The notes under the pieces: model-generated | What the model saw: the letters and a program-made list of their open reading frames with translations, nothing else | What the model was told of the DNA's origin: nothing | Databases searched by the model: none | Shown here: positions 1 through 8,254 of the stretch, piece by piece | Layout: every line of letters starts with the position of its first letter | Position numbering within the stretch: the stretch's first letter is position 1 | Position numbers and translations under genes: made by a program | Source of the DNA: Pseudomonas sp. PDM18 | GTDB taxonomy: Bacteria > Pseudomonadota > Gammaproteobacteria > Pseudomonadales > Pseudomonadaceae | Direction of reading: 5' to 3' | Assembly: GCF_014852585.1 (NCBI RefSeq) | Contig: NZ_JACVBX010000002.1 | Location: 620,001 to 684,000 of the forward strand | Length of the DNA stretch: 64,000 nt

Positions 1-581
1 TGCAGCGCTACGCGAAGATGCCGAGCATGGCCCTGCGCCAGGAGTACCGCCTGGGCATCCAGCAGGTGCCGCTGGCGCTGTTCAACCTGGAAGTGCCGGT
101 GATTGCCGCGATCAACGGCCACGCCATCGGCGCCGGGCTGGACCTGGCCTGCATGTGCGATATCCGCGTGGCCGCCGAGCAGGCCAAGTTCGCCGAGAGC
201 TTCGTCAAGCTGGGGATCATTCCCGGTGACGGCGGCGCCTGGCTGCTGCCGCGGATCATCGGCCTGTCGCGGGCCAGCGAGCTGACCCTGACGGGGCAGA
301 CCATCGACGCCCGCCAGGCACTTGACTGGAACCTGGTGTCGCGCGTGGTGCCGGCCGAGGAACTGCTGCCCTGCGCCCGCGAGATCGCCGAGGCGATCGC
401 CGCCAATCCTCCGCATGCGGTGCGCCTGGCCAAGCGCCTGATGCGCGAGGCCCTGCACACGCGCCTGGACACTCTGCTGGAAATGTCCGCCGCCTATCAG
501 GTGCTGGCACACCAGACTGCCGATCACCAGGAAGCGGTGGCGGCCTTCATCGATAAACGCACGCCGGTGTTCACCGGTTGA
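1..581 (+). CDS. Enoyl-CoA hydratase/isomerase family protein (5' end outside window)
   Basis: C-terminal part of a crotonase-superfamily protein; the reading frame is open to the window edge, so the true start lies upstream. It shows the family oxyanion-hole segment GHAIGAGLDLACMCD and the GIIPGDGGAWLLPR turn, followed by the usual C-terminal helices. Family members hydrate or isomerise acyl-CoA thioesters in the cytoplasm. By alignment from memory, the positions of the two hydratase glutamates carry Asp (in GLDLA) and a non-acidic residue, so isomerase or another crotonase activity is as likely as plain hydration. It lies 59 bp before an SDR on the same strand and probably belongs to the same catabolic operon. 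Confidence 0.85.
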   Translation, partial: QRYAKMPSMALRQEYRLGIQQVPLALFNLEVPVIAAINGHAIGAGLDLACMCDIRVAAEQAKFAESFVKLGIIPGDGGAWLLPRIIGLSRASELTLTGQTIDARQALDWNLVSRVVPAEELLPCAREIAEAIAANPPHAVRLAKRLMREALHTRLDTLLEMSAAYQVLAHQTADHQEAVAAFIDKRTPVFTG

Positions 582-640
582 ACCCACCCCGCGCGCCGGG
601 CCGTGCGGCCTGGCTGCGCCCAGTACTGAGGAGAAGAACC

Positions 641-1474
641 ATGAAGAAACTCGAAGGCAAAGTGGCCCTGGTGACCGGTTCCGGTCGTGGCATCGGCCGC
701 TGCGTGGCCCTGCAACTGGCGGAAGAGGGCGCCCGCCTGGTGATCAACGACCTCGACCAGGCGCCGGCCGACGAAGTGGTTGCGGAAATCCGCGCCGCCG
801 GCGGTGAGGCCGTGGCCTGCGTCGGCAGCGTGACCGCGCCGGACTTCGCCGAGCGTTTCGTGCAGACCGCGGTGAAGCACTTCGGCGGCATCGACATCAT
901 CGTCAACAACGCCGGCTTCACCTGGGACAACGTGATCCAGAAGATGAGCGACGAGCAGTGGTACGCGATCATCGACTGCCACCTGACCGCGCCGTTCCGC
1001 ATCCTCCGCGCCGCCCAGCCGATCATCAGCGCCTTGGCCAAGAAGGAAGCCGCCGAAGGCCGCGAAGTGCTGCGCAAGGTGGTCAACATTTCCTCCGGAG
1101 CCGCCGGCGGCAACGCCGGGCAGAGCAACTATTCCGCGGCCAAGGCCGGCATCCTCGGCATGACCAAGACCCTGGCCAAGGAATGGGGCCGGCTGAAGGT
1201 CAACGTCAACGCCGTGGCCTTCGGCTTCATCGAGACGCGCCTGACCCAGGCGCTGGCCGGCGACGAGAGCAAGACCGTGAACATCGAGGGCCGCGAAATC
1301 AAGGTCGGCATCCAGCAGGCCTACATCGACAACGCCAGTCGCGCCATCGCCCTGGGCCGCCCGGGCAAGCCCGAGGAAGCCGCCGGTGCCGTGGTACTGC
1401 TGTGCCTGCCGGGCTCGGACTTCGTTTCCGGGCAAACCCTGTACTGCGGTGGCGGCCCCGGTGGAAACTTCTGA
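641..1474 (+). CDS. SDR family oxidoreductase (paralogue 1)
   Basis: Short-chain dehydrogenase/reductase of 277 aa, usual length for classical SDRs. The Rossmann motif TGSGRGIG is near residue 12, NNAG follows around residue 88, and the catalytic set is Ser151, Tyr164 and Lys168 (NYSAAK). The ATG at 641 is chosen because GAGGAG lies just upstream and the protein then begins MKKLEGKVALVTG; a longer reading frame from 578 has no ribosome site. It is likely a 3-hydroxyacyl-CoA or alcohol dehydrogenase. It is strikingly similar to the SDR at 3212-4036, sharing long blocks such as NNAG(F/Y)TWDNVIQKM, which implies tandem duplication around the ligase gene. Confidence 0.9.
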   Translation: MKKLEGKVALVTGSGRGIGRCVALQLAEEGARLVINDLDQAPADEVVAEIRAAGGEAVACVGSVTAPDFAERFVQTAVKHFGGIDIIVNNAGFTWDNVIQKMSDEQWYAIIDCHLTAPFRILRAAQPIISALAKKEAAEGREVLRKVVNISSGAAGGNAGQSNYSAAKAGILGMTKTLAKEWGRLKVNVNAVAFGFIETRLTQALAGDESKTVNIEGREIKVGIQQAYIDNASRAIALGRPGKPEEAAGAVVLLCLPGSDFVSGQTLYCGGGPGGNF

Positions 1475-1486
1475 ATCCTGGCTGAT

Positions 1487-1508
1487 GGTCCGACGTTAGC
1501 GTCGGGCC
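1487..1508 (+). terminator. Hairpin after SDR, weak terminator candidate
   Basis: GGTCCGACG and CGTCGGGCC form a 9-bp stem (one G-U pair) around the loop TTAG, 13 bases after the SDR stop. No T-tract follows, so it may only attenuate readthrough into the ligase gene. Confidence 0.35.
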
Positions 1509-1611
1509 ACTGACGGCAAGCGTATCGATTGTCCGGAGTCTTTTGCCGCTGCCTTGTTCCGGCGCTCCGCAAGCGAAGCACCATCGGTGATACCCACGAG
1601 GTAAAACAACA

Positions 1612-3171
1612 ATGAATATGACGCAACCTCTGCATCGCGCCCTGTCGCTTCATCCTGACGCCGTAGTCACCATCTTCCGTGACCGTCGGCGCAGCTACCG
1701 GCAACTGGTCGAGCGGGTCGCACGTCTCGCCGGTGCTCTGCAGCAACTGGGCATGCAGCCCGGCGACCGGGTCGGCATGCTCGGCCTGAACTCCGACTGG
1801 TACTTCGAATACATCCTCGGCACCTGGTGGGGCGGTGGCGTGGTCAATGGCGTCAATACCCGCTGGAGCGTCCCGGAGATCGTCTACTCGCTGGACGACT
1901 GCGACACCCGCATCCTGCTGGTCGACGATAACTTCCTGAGCATGGCCGAGGATATCCGGCGCACCGCCAAGCACCCACCGCTGCTGATCCACGTCGGCGA
2001 CGGCGCGGCGCCAGAGGGCATGCTCTGCTACGAGCAACTGCTGCGCGACACCGCGCCGGTGGCGGACGCCGAACGGCGCGGCGACGACCTTGCCAACATC
2101 ATGTACACCGGCGGCACCACCGGACACCCGAAAGGAGTGATGCAGTCGCACCACAATCTCTGGTCCTTGCTGATGTCGCGCCTGGCCGGTCGCGCCCCGG
2201 CCGAAGGCTATGCGCCGGCCCTGCATGTGGCGCCGATGTTCCATGGCGCGGCCTTGGGCGGGGTGATGGTGCAGTTGGTGCTGGACCAGCCGCACGTGTT
2301 CGTTCCGACCTTCGAACCGTTGGAACTGATGCAGACCATCGAGCGCGAGAAGGTCCACGAGACCCTGCTGGTGCCGACCATGCTGCAGGTGATCCTGATG
2401 CACCCGCAGTTCCCGCGTTACGACCTCAGCAGCCTGAAAATGATGGTCTATGGCGCCGCGCCGATCTCCCCGGCGCTGATGGAGCTGGCCCTGGAGCACC
2501 TGCCGGAGCTGGAGTTCACCCAGGGCTACGGGATGACCGAAACCACCAGCGGGGTGGTGTTCAACGGCCCGGCCAACCACAGTGCCGTGGGCGTCGCCAA
2601 CGGCCGCATCCGCGCGGCGGGGCAGCCGGCGGTGGGCGTCCTGGCGCGCATCGTCGACGAGCAGGACAACGAGGTACCGCGCGGTGTCGTCGGCGAGATT
2701 CTCCTGCGCGGCGATTCGGTGATGCTCGGCTACTGGAACCGCCCGGAAGATACTGCCCAGGCCAAACGCGGCGGCTGGATGCACACCGGCGACGCCGGCT
2801 ACATGGACGACGAGGGCTACATCTACATCGTCGACCGGGTCAAGGACATGATCGTCAGCGGCGGCGAAAACGTGTACTCGGCGGAAGTCGAGGGCGCCCT
2901 CGCCAGCCACCCGGCGGTAGCGCTCAGCGCGGTGATCGGCATTCCCCATGCGAAGTGGGGCGAGGCGGTGCACGCGGTGATTGTGCTCAAGCCCGGCAGC
3001 AGCGCCGAGGGCGAGGAAATCATCGAGCACTGCCGGCGCTTCATCGCCGGCTACAAGTGCCCGAAGACCGTCGAGTTCCGCGAAGCGCTGCCGTTGTCGG
3101 CGGCCGGCAAGATCCTCAAGCGCGACCTGCGCAGCCCGTATTGGAAAGACCAGCAGCGCGCGGTCAATTGA
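1612..3171 (+). CDS. Acyl-CoA synthetase (long-chain fatty acid-CoA ligase type)
   Basis: AMP-forming ligase of 519 aa that would activate a carboxylic acid to its CoA thioester through an acyl-adenylate. Visible motifs in order: the phosphate-binding loop YTGGTTGHPKGV (about 165-176), the adenine motif YGMTETTSG (about 306), the HTGDAGYMDDEGYI and VKDMIVSGGENV hinge region (about 390-420), and the C-terminal catalytic Lys500 in AAGKILKRDL. ATG at 1612 follows GAGG. It sits between two paralogous SDRs and upstream of a thioesterase and two acyl-CoA dehydrogenases, which fits the activation step of a catabolic pathway. The substrate cannot be read from sequence. Confidence 0.92.
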   Translation: MNMTQPLHRALSLHPDAVVTIFRDRRRSYRQLVERVARLAGALQQLGMQPGDRVGMLGLNSDWYFEYILGTWWGGGVVNGVNTRWSVPEIVYSLDDCDTRILLVDDNFLSMAEDIRRTAKHPPLLIHVGDGAAPEGMLCYEQLLRDTAPVADAERRGDDLANIMYTGGTTGHPKGVMQSHHNLWSLLMSRLAGRAPAEGYAPALHVAPMFHGAALGGVMVQLVLDQPHVFVPTFEPLELMQTIEREKVHETLLVPTMLQVILMHPQFPRYDLSSLKMMVYGAAPISPALMELALEHLPELEFTQGYGMTETTSGVVFNGPANHSAVGVANGRIRAAGQPAVGVLARIVDEQDNEVPRGVVGEILLRGDSVMLGYWNRPEDTAQAKRGGWMHTGDAGYMDDEGYIYIVDRVKDMIVSGGENVYSAEVEGALASHPAVALSAVIGIPHAKWGEAVHAVIVLKPGSSAEGEEIIEHCRRFIAGYKCPKTVEFREALPLSAAGKILKRDLRSPYWKDQQRAVN

Positions 3172-3211
3172 CCGCGCGGCAGGCGAACCCGTGACCAACA
3201 AGGAGACAAAC

Positions 3212-4036
3212 GTGAGCAAGAACCTCGAAGGCAAAGTCGCCATCGTATCCGGCTCCGGCCGTGGCATCGGCCGTGAGATCGCCCTGAAGCTGCACCGCGA
3301 AGGCGCCGCCGTGGTGATCAACGACCTCGACGCCGCGCCAGCCGAAGAGCTGGTCGCGCAGATCGTCAGCGAAGGCGGCAAGGCCGTGGCCTGCGTCGGC
3401 AGCGTCACCGATGGCGACTTCGCCGAGCGCTTCGTCGGCACCGCGCTGAGCGCCTTCGGCGGCCTCGACATCATCGTCAACAACGCAGGCTACACCTGGG
3501 ACAATGTGATCCAGAAAATGACCGACGAGCAGTGGGATGCGATCCTCGACGTGCACGTCAAGGCGCCGTTCCGCATTCTCCGCGCCGCGTCCGCGCACTT
3601 CCGCGAGTGCGCGAAAAAGGAGGCCGAGGAGGGCAGAGAAGTCTTCCGCAAGGTGGTCAACATTTCCTCGGTGTCCGGCGTGCGCGGCGGTGCCGGCCAG
3701 GCCAACTACTCCTCGGCGAAATCCGCGGTCAACGGCCTGACCAAGGCCCTGGCCCGCGAGTGGGGCCGCTACAAGGTCAACGTCAACGCGGTGGCGTTCG
3801 GCTTCATCAAGACCCGCCTGACCGAAGTCTCCGCCGAGGACAACACGGTGCTGACCATCGACGGCCATGACATCAAGGTCGGCATCCGTCCGGAGATGGC
3901 CAAGAACGCCGCTTCGATCATCCCCCTGGGCCGCGCGGGCACCCCGGAAGAGGCCGCCGGCAGCGTCTACCTGCTGTGCGCGCCGGAGTCCAACTACATC
4001 TCCGGCCAGGTGCTGATCGTCGACGGCGGTCGCTGA
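3212..4036 (+). CDS. SDR family oxidoreductase (paralogue 2)
   Basis: Classical SDR of 274 aa beginning at GTG 3212, chosen because AAGGAG lies 6 bp upstream and because the product then aligns end to end with the SDR at 641. SGSGRGIG gives the NAD(P) loop; NNAGYTWDN and the NYSSAK motif (Tyr166, Lys170) give the active site. Unlike paralogue 1 it keeps the common SDR ending GQVLIVDGG. Many identical blocks between the two copies point to a duplication followed by divergence, perhaps for stereochemically different hydroxyacyl-CoA substrates. It starts 40 bp after the ligase stop and is probably cotranscribed with it. Confidence 0.9.
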   Translation: MSKNLEGKVAIVSGSGRGIGREIALKLHREGAAVVINDLDAAPAEELVAQIVSEGGKAVACVGSVTDGDFAERFVGTALSAFGGLDIIVNNAGYTWDNVIQKMTDEQWDAILDVHVKAPFRILRAASAHFRECAKKEAEEGREVFRKVVNISSVSGVRGGAGQANYSSAKSAVNGLTKALAREWGRYKVNVNAVAFGFIKTRLTEVSAEDNTVLTIDGHDIKVGIRPEMAKNAASIIPLGRAGTPEEAAGSVYLLCAPESNYISGQVLIVDGGR

Positions 4037-4043
4037 CCGCAAC

Positions 4044-4065
4044 CGGGCCACCCTCGGGTGGCCCG
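4044..4065 (+). terminator. GC-rich hairpin after SDR
   Basis: CGGGCCACCC and GGGTGGCCCG are perfect inverted repeats separated by two bases (effective loop of six), directly after the SDR stop and followed by ATTCCT. It is a plausible intrinsic terminator, although the T-tract is poor. Confidence 0.5.
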
Positions 4066-4177
4066 ATTCCTCCCTAACCCCGCGCAATACCGCCACTACC
4101 CCAGCCTCGCGGCGACAGCCGTAGCACCCCGCCATCGACTGTTCCCGCGCTGGTCCGCCCCCCCAAGGAACACTCCG

Positions 4178-4660
4178 ATGAGCGCCTGCGATGCACCCTC
4201 CGATCTGTCTGCATTTTCCATCCCTGAAGGCTTCGAACCGATGCGCCGGCCCGATGGTCAGCAAGGTTTCGTCCAGCATTGCCAGGGGATCTACCTGAAC
4301 AGCGAGCGCCGGATCGTCGCGGCGCGCGTGCTGCCGGTGCATCTCAATGCGCTGCGCATCGCCCACGGCGGCTTTCTCGCCACCCTGGCCGACACCGCCT
4401 TCGGTGCGCTGCTGCGCCTGGCCGGCGATTTTCCGCAGCCGCCGGTGACCATCGAGTTGAGCGTCGACTACCTCAGGCCGGCCCGGCTGGATAGCTGGAT
4501 CGAAGCGCACATCGAGGTCCACAAGCTCGGCCGCAACCTCTGCCGCGCCAGCCTCAGCCTGATGGATGGAGAGCGGCAGGTGGTACGCGCCAAGGGAACC
4601 TTCATGGCCAATCCGCCGGGCTTGCGTGATACCTCGCGCACCGATGTGGGCGCGGTGTAA
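4178..4660 (+). CDS. PaaI-like hotdog thioesterase
   Basis: Hotdog-fold acyl-CoA thioesterase of 160 aa. The ATG at 4178 has AAGGA ten bases upstream; in-frame codons further 5' encode low-complexity, unconserved sequence. The diagnostic motif is the helix RIAHGGFLATLADTAFG, where HGG and the following Asp correspond to the substrate-binding and catalytic helix of the PaaI/YdiI group. Such enzymes release CoA from stalled acyl-CoA intermediates. It shares strand and theme with the acyl-CoA genes around it, though hairpins separate it from the preceding SDR. Confidence 0.85.
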   Translation: MSACDAPSDLSAFSIPEGFEPMRRPDGQQGFVQHCQGIYLNSERRIVAARVLPVHLNALRIAHGGFLATLADTAFGALLRLAGDFPQPPVTIELSVDYLRPARLDSWIEAHIEVHKLGRNLCRASLSLMDGERQVVRAKGTFMANPPGLRDTSRTDVGAV

Positions 4661-4732
4661 CGCACGGTAACGCCATTTTCCCACGCTGGATTGCGAATCA
4701 TCGAGGCGCCATGCAGTGCGGTAATTAGAATT

Positions 4733-4744
4733 ACCCGATCGGGT
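4733..4744. promoter_or_regulatory. 12-bp palindrome upstream of DUF1302 gene
   Basis: ACCCGATCGGGT is a perfect palindrome 69 bp before the DUF1302 start, in the only sizeable gap of this block. Its position suits an operator, possibly for the LuxR-type regulator encoded at 8255. That link is inferred. Confidence 0.3.
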
Positions 4745-4813
4745 GAATAGGAGAACAGGGAGCCTGGATAGCATGAGCGCTCCAACACCGTTCACCCTTC
4801 TTTGGAGCGCCGC

Positions 4814-6649
4814 ATGACAACAACAACAAAGCGCGGAGTCTTTCAGCCGCAACTGCTGGCTGCAGCCGTCGCCTTGGGCATCAGTGCAAACGCCGATGCC
4901 GTGGATTTCAATTTCGGGGAGATCGAGGGCAAGTTCGACTCATCGTTGACCTTCGGCAGCAGCTGGGCCACCAGCTCCCCCGACAAGCAGTTCATCTCCA
5001 ACTTCAACTCGATGGGCGTGCGCGGCGGCAAATCGTCGTCGCGCACGGTCGATGACAACCGCCTGAACTTCAAGAGCGGTGAAAACATCTCGACCATCGT
5101 CAAGGGGTTGCATGACCTGGAACTGCGCTACGGCGACAGCGGCGCGTTCGTGCGCGGCAAATACTGGTACGACTTCGAGCTCAAGGATGGTCACCAGCAT
5201 TTCTATGACATCGACGACGCCGGGCGCGACCAGGCGGCCAAGTCGTCCGGGGCGATGTTCCTCGACAGCTTCGTCTACCACAACTACAACCTCGGCGACC
5301 TGCCGGGCAACGTGCGCCTGGGCAAGCAGGTGGTGAGCTGGGGTGAGAGCACCTTCATCCAGAACGGCATCAACGTGATCAATCCGATCGACGTCGCCGC
5401 CGTGCGCCGTCCTGGTTCCGAAGTCAAGGAAGGGCTGATCCCGGAGAACATGCTTTATGTCTCCCAGGGCCTGGCCGACAACCTCACAGCCGAGGCCTTC
5501 TACCAGATCACCTGGGAGAAGACCATCGTCGACAACTGCGGCACCTTCTTCGGCAGCGACGGCGTACCCCAGGGCTGCGACGACCGTCTGGTGGTCAGCG
5601 GCCCCGACCTGGCCCCCGGGGTGGCGACCAACAAGGGCGGCGCCGCGGCCATCGCCGCTGGTCTCGACGATGTCTACATCCCCCGCGCCAAGGACAACGA
5701 TCCGCGTAACAGCGGGCAGTTCGGTATTGCCTTGCGCTGGTTCGTGCCGGAGTTGAACGACACCGAGTTCGGCGCCTATGCGATGAACTACCACAGCCGC
5801 AACCCGTACCTGAGCACCATCCGCACCACCGGAGCGGGCACCCCACCCAGCGCGCTGAACGTGCCGCGCAATGCCCAGTACTTCATCGACTATCCGGAAG
5901 ATATCCGCCTCTACGGTCTCAGCTTCGCCGCCAACGTGGCTGGTACCTCGCTGGGCGGGGAACTGAGCTACCGGCCGAACATGCCGCTGCAACTGAGCAC
6001 CCCCGATCTGCTCAGCGCCACGGTCGGCACCGCCAACTCGCCGCTGCTCACCAGCGGTTTCGCGACCACCACGCCGGGTGGGGTGATCAATGGCTACGAG
6101 CGCATGCCGGTGCTGCAGGCGCAGTTGACCGCGACCAAGCTGTTCAACCAGGTCTGGGGGTCGGACCGCCTGACCCTGGTCGGCGAGGTCGGCTACAACC
6201 GCATCAACGGCCTGGGCGATTCCGATGGTACCGACCTGCGCTTCGGCCGCAGCCCGGCCTATGGTTCCGGCATCCTCCCCGGCGCCGCCGGGCTGGCCTC
6301 TTGCAAGGGCAGCGCGGTGGGCCAGCCCAACGCCAGCAATCCGGCGCAGCAGTGCAACAGCCACGGTTTCTACACCACCAGTTCCTGGGGCTATCGGGTC
6401 CGCGCGCAACTGGATTATCCCAACGTCTTCGCCGGGGTGAACCTGGCGCCGAACCTGGCCTGGTCCCACGACGTCGATGGCTGGGGGCCGAACTTCGAGG
6501 AAGGCGCCAAGGCCGTCAGCCTCGGCCTCAACGCCGACTACCAGAACACCTACACCGCCGCGTTGAACTACACGAATTTCTTCGACGGCAAATACAACAC
6601 CATGACCGACCGCGACTACGTCTCGCTGAGTCTGGGCGTGAACTTCTAA
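4814..6649 (+). CDS. DUF1302 family outer-membrane protein
   Basis: Exported protein of 611 aa, usual for DUF1302. ATG at 4814 is preceded by GGAG at good spacing. An N-terminal signal runs to about residue 34 (AVALGISANADA), followed by aromatic, alternating beta-rich sequence ending in a terminal Phe (SLSLGVNF), as in outer-membrane barrels. The family is regularly paired with DUF1329 proteins, as here 22 bp downstream, and occurs in hydrophobic-compound and alkyl/steroid catabolic loci. Its likely role is outer-membrane passage or handling of a lipophilic substrate; this comes from family context, not a visible active site. Confidence 0.88.
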   Translation: MTTTTKRGVFQPQLLAAAVALGISANADAVDFNFGEIEGKFDSSLTFGSSWATSSPDKQFISNFNSMGVRGGKSSSRTVDDNRLNFKSGENISTIVKGLHDLELRYGDSGAFVRGKYWYDFELKDGHQHFYDIDDAGRDQAAKSSGAMFLDSFVYHNYNLGDLPGNVRLGKQVVSWGESTFIQNGINVINPIDVAAVRRPGSEVKEGLIPENMLYVSQGLADNLTAEAFYQITWEKTIVDNCGTFFGSDGVPQGCDDRLVVSGPDLAPGVATNKGGAAAIAAGLDDVYIPRAKDNDPRNSGQFGIALRWFVPELNDTEFGAYAMNYHSRNPYLSTIRTTGAGTPPSALNVPRNAQYFIDYPEDIRLYGLSFAANVAGTSLGGELSYRPNMPLQLSTPDLLSATVGTANSPLLTSGFATTTPGGVINGYERMPVLQAQLTATKLFNQVWGSDRLTLVGEVGYNRINGLGDSDGTDLRFGRSPAYGSGILPGAAGLASCKGSAVGQPNASNPAQQCNSHGFYTTSSWGYRVRAQLDYPNVFAGVNLAPNLAWSHDVDGWGPNFEEGAKAVSLGLNADYQNTYTAALNYTNFFDGKYNTMTDRDYVSLSLGVNF

Positions 6650-6671
6650 CCAGTAACAGCGGAGAATCGAC

Positions 6672-8036
6672 ATGATCAGAAGTACTATGCTGCGCGCTGG
6701 CGCGATGGCGCTGTCGTTGCTGGCCACCAGCGTGATGGCTGCCGTCACCCCCCAGGAAGCCGAGCAACTGGGCACCACCCTGACCCCGCTGGGTGGCGAG
6801 AAGGCCGGCAACGCCGATGGCAGCATTCCGGCCTGGACCGGTGGGCTCAAGCCCGGCGCCGCGCCGGTGCAGAATGGCTTCCTGGGCAACCCGTTCGCCG
6901 ATGAGAAGCCCTTGTTCACCATCACCGCGGCCAACGCCGAGCAGTACAAGGACAAGCTCACCCCTGGCCAGCTCGCGCTGTTCAAGCGTTACCCGAACAG
7001 CTACAAGATCCCGGTGTATCCGACCCATCGCACGGCCGCCGCTCCCCAGGCGGTCTACGACGCGGTGAAGAAGGGCGCTACCGTGGTCAAGCTGATCAAC
7101 GATGGCAACGGCCTGGCCGACTTCAACACCCACTACTACCCGTTCCCGATCCCCAAGAGTGGCGTGGAAGTGGTGTGGAACCACGAGACCCGCTATCGCG
7201 GCACCAACATGGAACGCTTCAGCGCCCAGGCGGTGCCGCAGACCAACGGTGACTTCACCGTGGTCGGCTTCAAGGAGAACCTCGGTTTCCCGCAGTACAT
7301 CGCCGACAACGACCCGAGCAAGACCGGCAACATCATGTACTACTACAAGCAGGAGATCGTTGCCCCGTCGCGCCTGACCGGCACCGTCAACCTGGCCTAC
7401 GAGACCATCGACCAGCTCAAGGAGCCGCGCCAGGCCTGGACCTACAACGCCGGCCAGCGCCGCGTGCGGCGCGCCCCCGAGGTAGCCTACGACGGCCCCG
7501 GCAGCGCCGCCGACGGCATGCGCACCGCCGACAACTCCGACCTCTACAACGGCTCGCCGGACCGCTACACCTGGAAGCTGATCGGCAAGAAGGAGCTGTA
7601 CATCCCGTACAACAGCTACAAGCTGTGGTCGCCCACCTTGAAGTACGCCGACATCATCAAGCCGGGGCATATCAACCAGGACCTGACGCGCTACGAGCTG
7701 CACCGCGTCTGGGAAGTCGAAGGCACCCTCAAGCCGGGCGAGCGGCATATCTACGCCAAGCGCCACATGTACTTCGACGAAGACACCTGGGCATTGGTCG
7801 AGATCGACCACTACGACAGCCGTGGCCAGCTCTGGCGCGTCGCCGAGGGCCATCAGGTCAACGACTACGAGCACGGCCAGGCAGCCTACGCGGTACAGAC
7901 TCTTTATGACCTGATCGCCGGACGCTACATGGCGATGAACATGATCAACGAGTCCAAGCGCGGTCCGCAGTTCGATCAGCAGTACAAGAACAACGACTTC
8001 ACCCCGGCGGCCCTGCGCAACGCCGGCATCCGCTGA
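6672..8036 (+). CDS. DUF1329 family exported protein
   Basis: Protein of 454 aa with a clear Sec signal (MLRAGAMALSLLATSVMA, cleavage about residue 23). The mature part matches DUF1329, a periplasmic or outer-membrane-associated family with a LolB/LolA-like fold, including the WNHETRYRG and YAKRHMYFDEDTW segments. It follows the DUF1302 gene by 22 bp with GGAGA as its ribosome site, so the two are almost certainly co-expressed. The fold suggests carriage of lipophilic molecules between barrel and membrane; this is inference. Confidence 0.88.
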   Translation: MIRSTMLRAGAMALSLLATSVMAAVTPQEAEQLGTTLTPLGGEKAGNADGSIPAWTGGLKPGAAPVQNGFLGNPFADEKPLFTITAANAEQYKDKLTPGQLALFKRYPNSYKIPVYPTHRTAAAPQAVYDAVKKGATVVKLINDGNGLADFNTHYYPFPIPKSGVEVVWNHETRYRGTNMERFSAQAVPQTNGDFTVVGFKENLGFPQYIADNDPSKTGNIMYYYKQEIVAPSRLTGTVNLAYETIDQLKEPRQAWTYNAGQRRVRRAPEVAYDGPGSAADGMRTADNSDLYNGSPDRYTWKLIGKKELYIPYNSYKLWSPTLKYADIIKPGHINQDLTRYELHRVWEVEGTLKPGERHIYAKRHMYFDEDTWALVEIDHYDSRGQLWRVAEGHQVNDYEHGQAAYAVQTLYDLIAGRYMAMNMINESKRGPQFDQQYKNNDFTPAALRNAGIR

Positions 8037-8040
8037 GCCA

Positions 8041-8070
8041 GTGCGGCGGCCGCCGCGCGCGCCGCCGCAC
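8041..8070 (+). terminator. Rho-independent terminator after the DUF1302/DUF1329 pair
   Basis: GTGCGGCGGC and GCCGCCGCAC form a perfect 10-bp stem with a 10-base GC loop, four bases after the stop codon, followed by TTTCC. It most likely ends the DUF1302/DUF1329 transcript before the regulator gene. Confidence 0.6.
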
Positions 8071-8254
8071 TTTCCGAACGCTCAGAACCTTGCTCTGCAT
8101 CAAAGGGCGGCGGGGACTTCCCGCGGCCACCTGATACGGGGGGCGTCCGCGCCTCCCGGCACTTCCAAGATGCTTGCCAATGCAGCACAGGAGCGCGATT
8201 GCGTTCCTTGGCTGGAGTGATCGCTTCGTCTAACGCCATAGATCGAGGTATGTC

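Noticed and set aside
1321-3483. 720-codon open frame on the minus strand opposite the acyl-CoA ligase
   Set aside because: Long antisense frames are expected in high-GC DNA; its translation is His/Arg/Asp-rich low-complexity sequence and the plus strand has a clear ligase.
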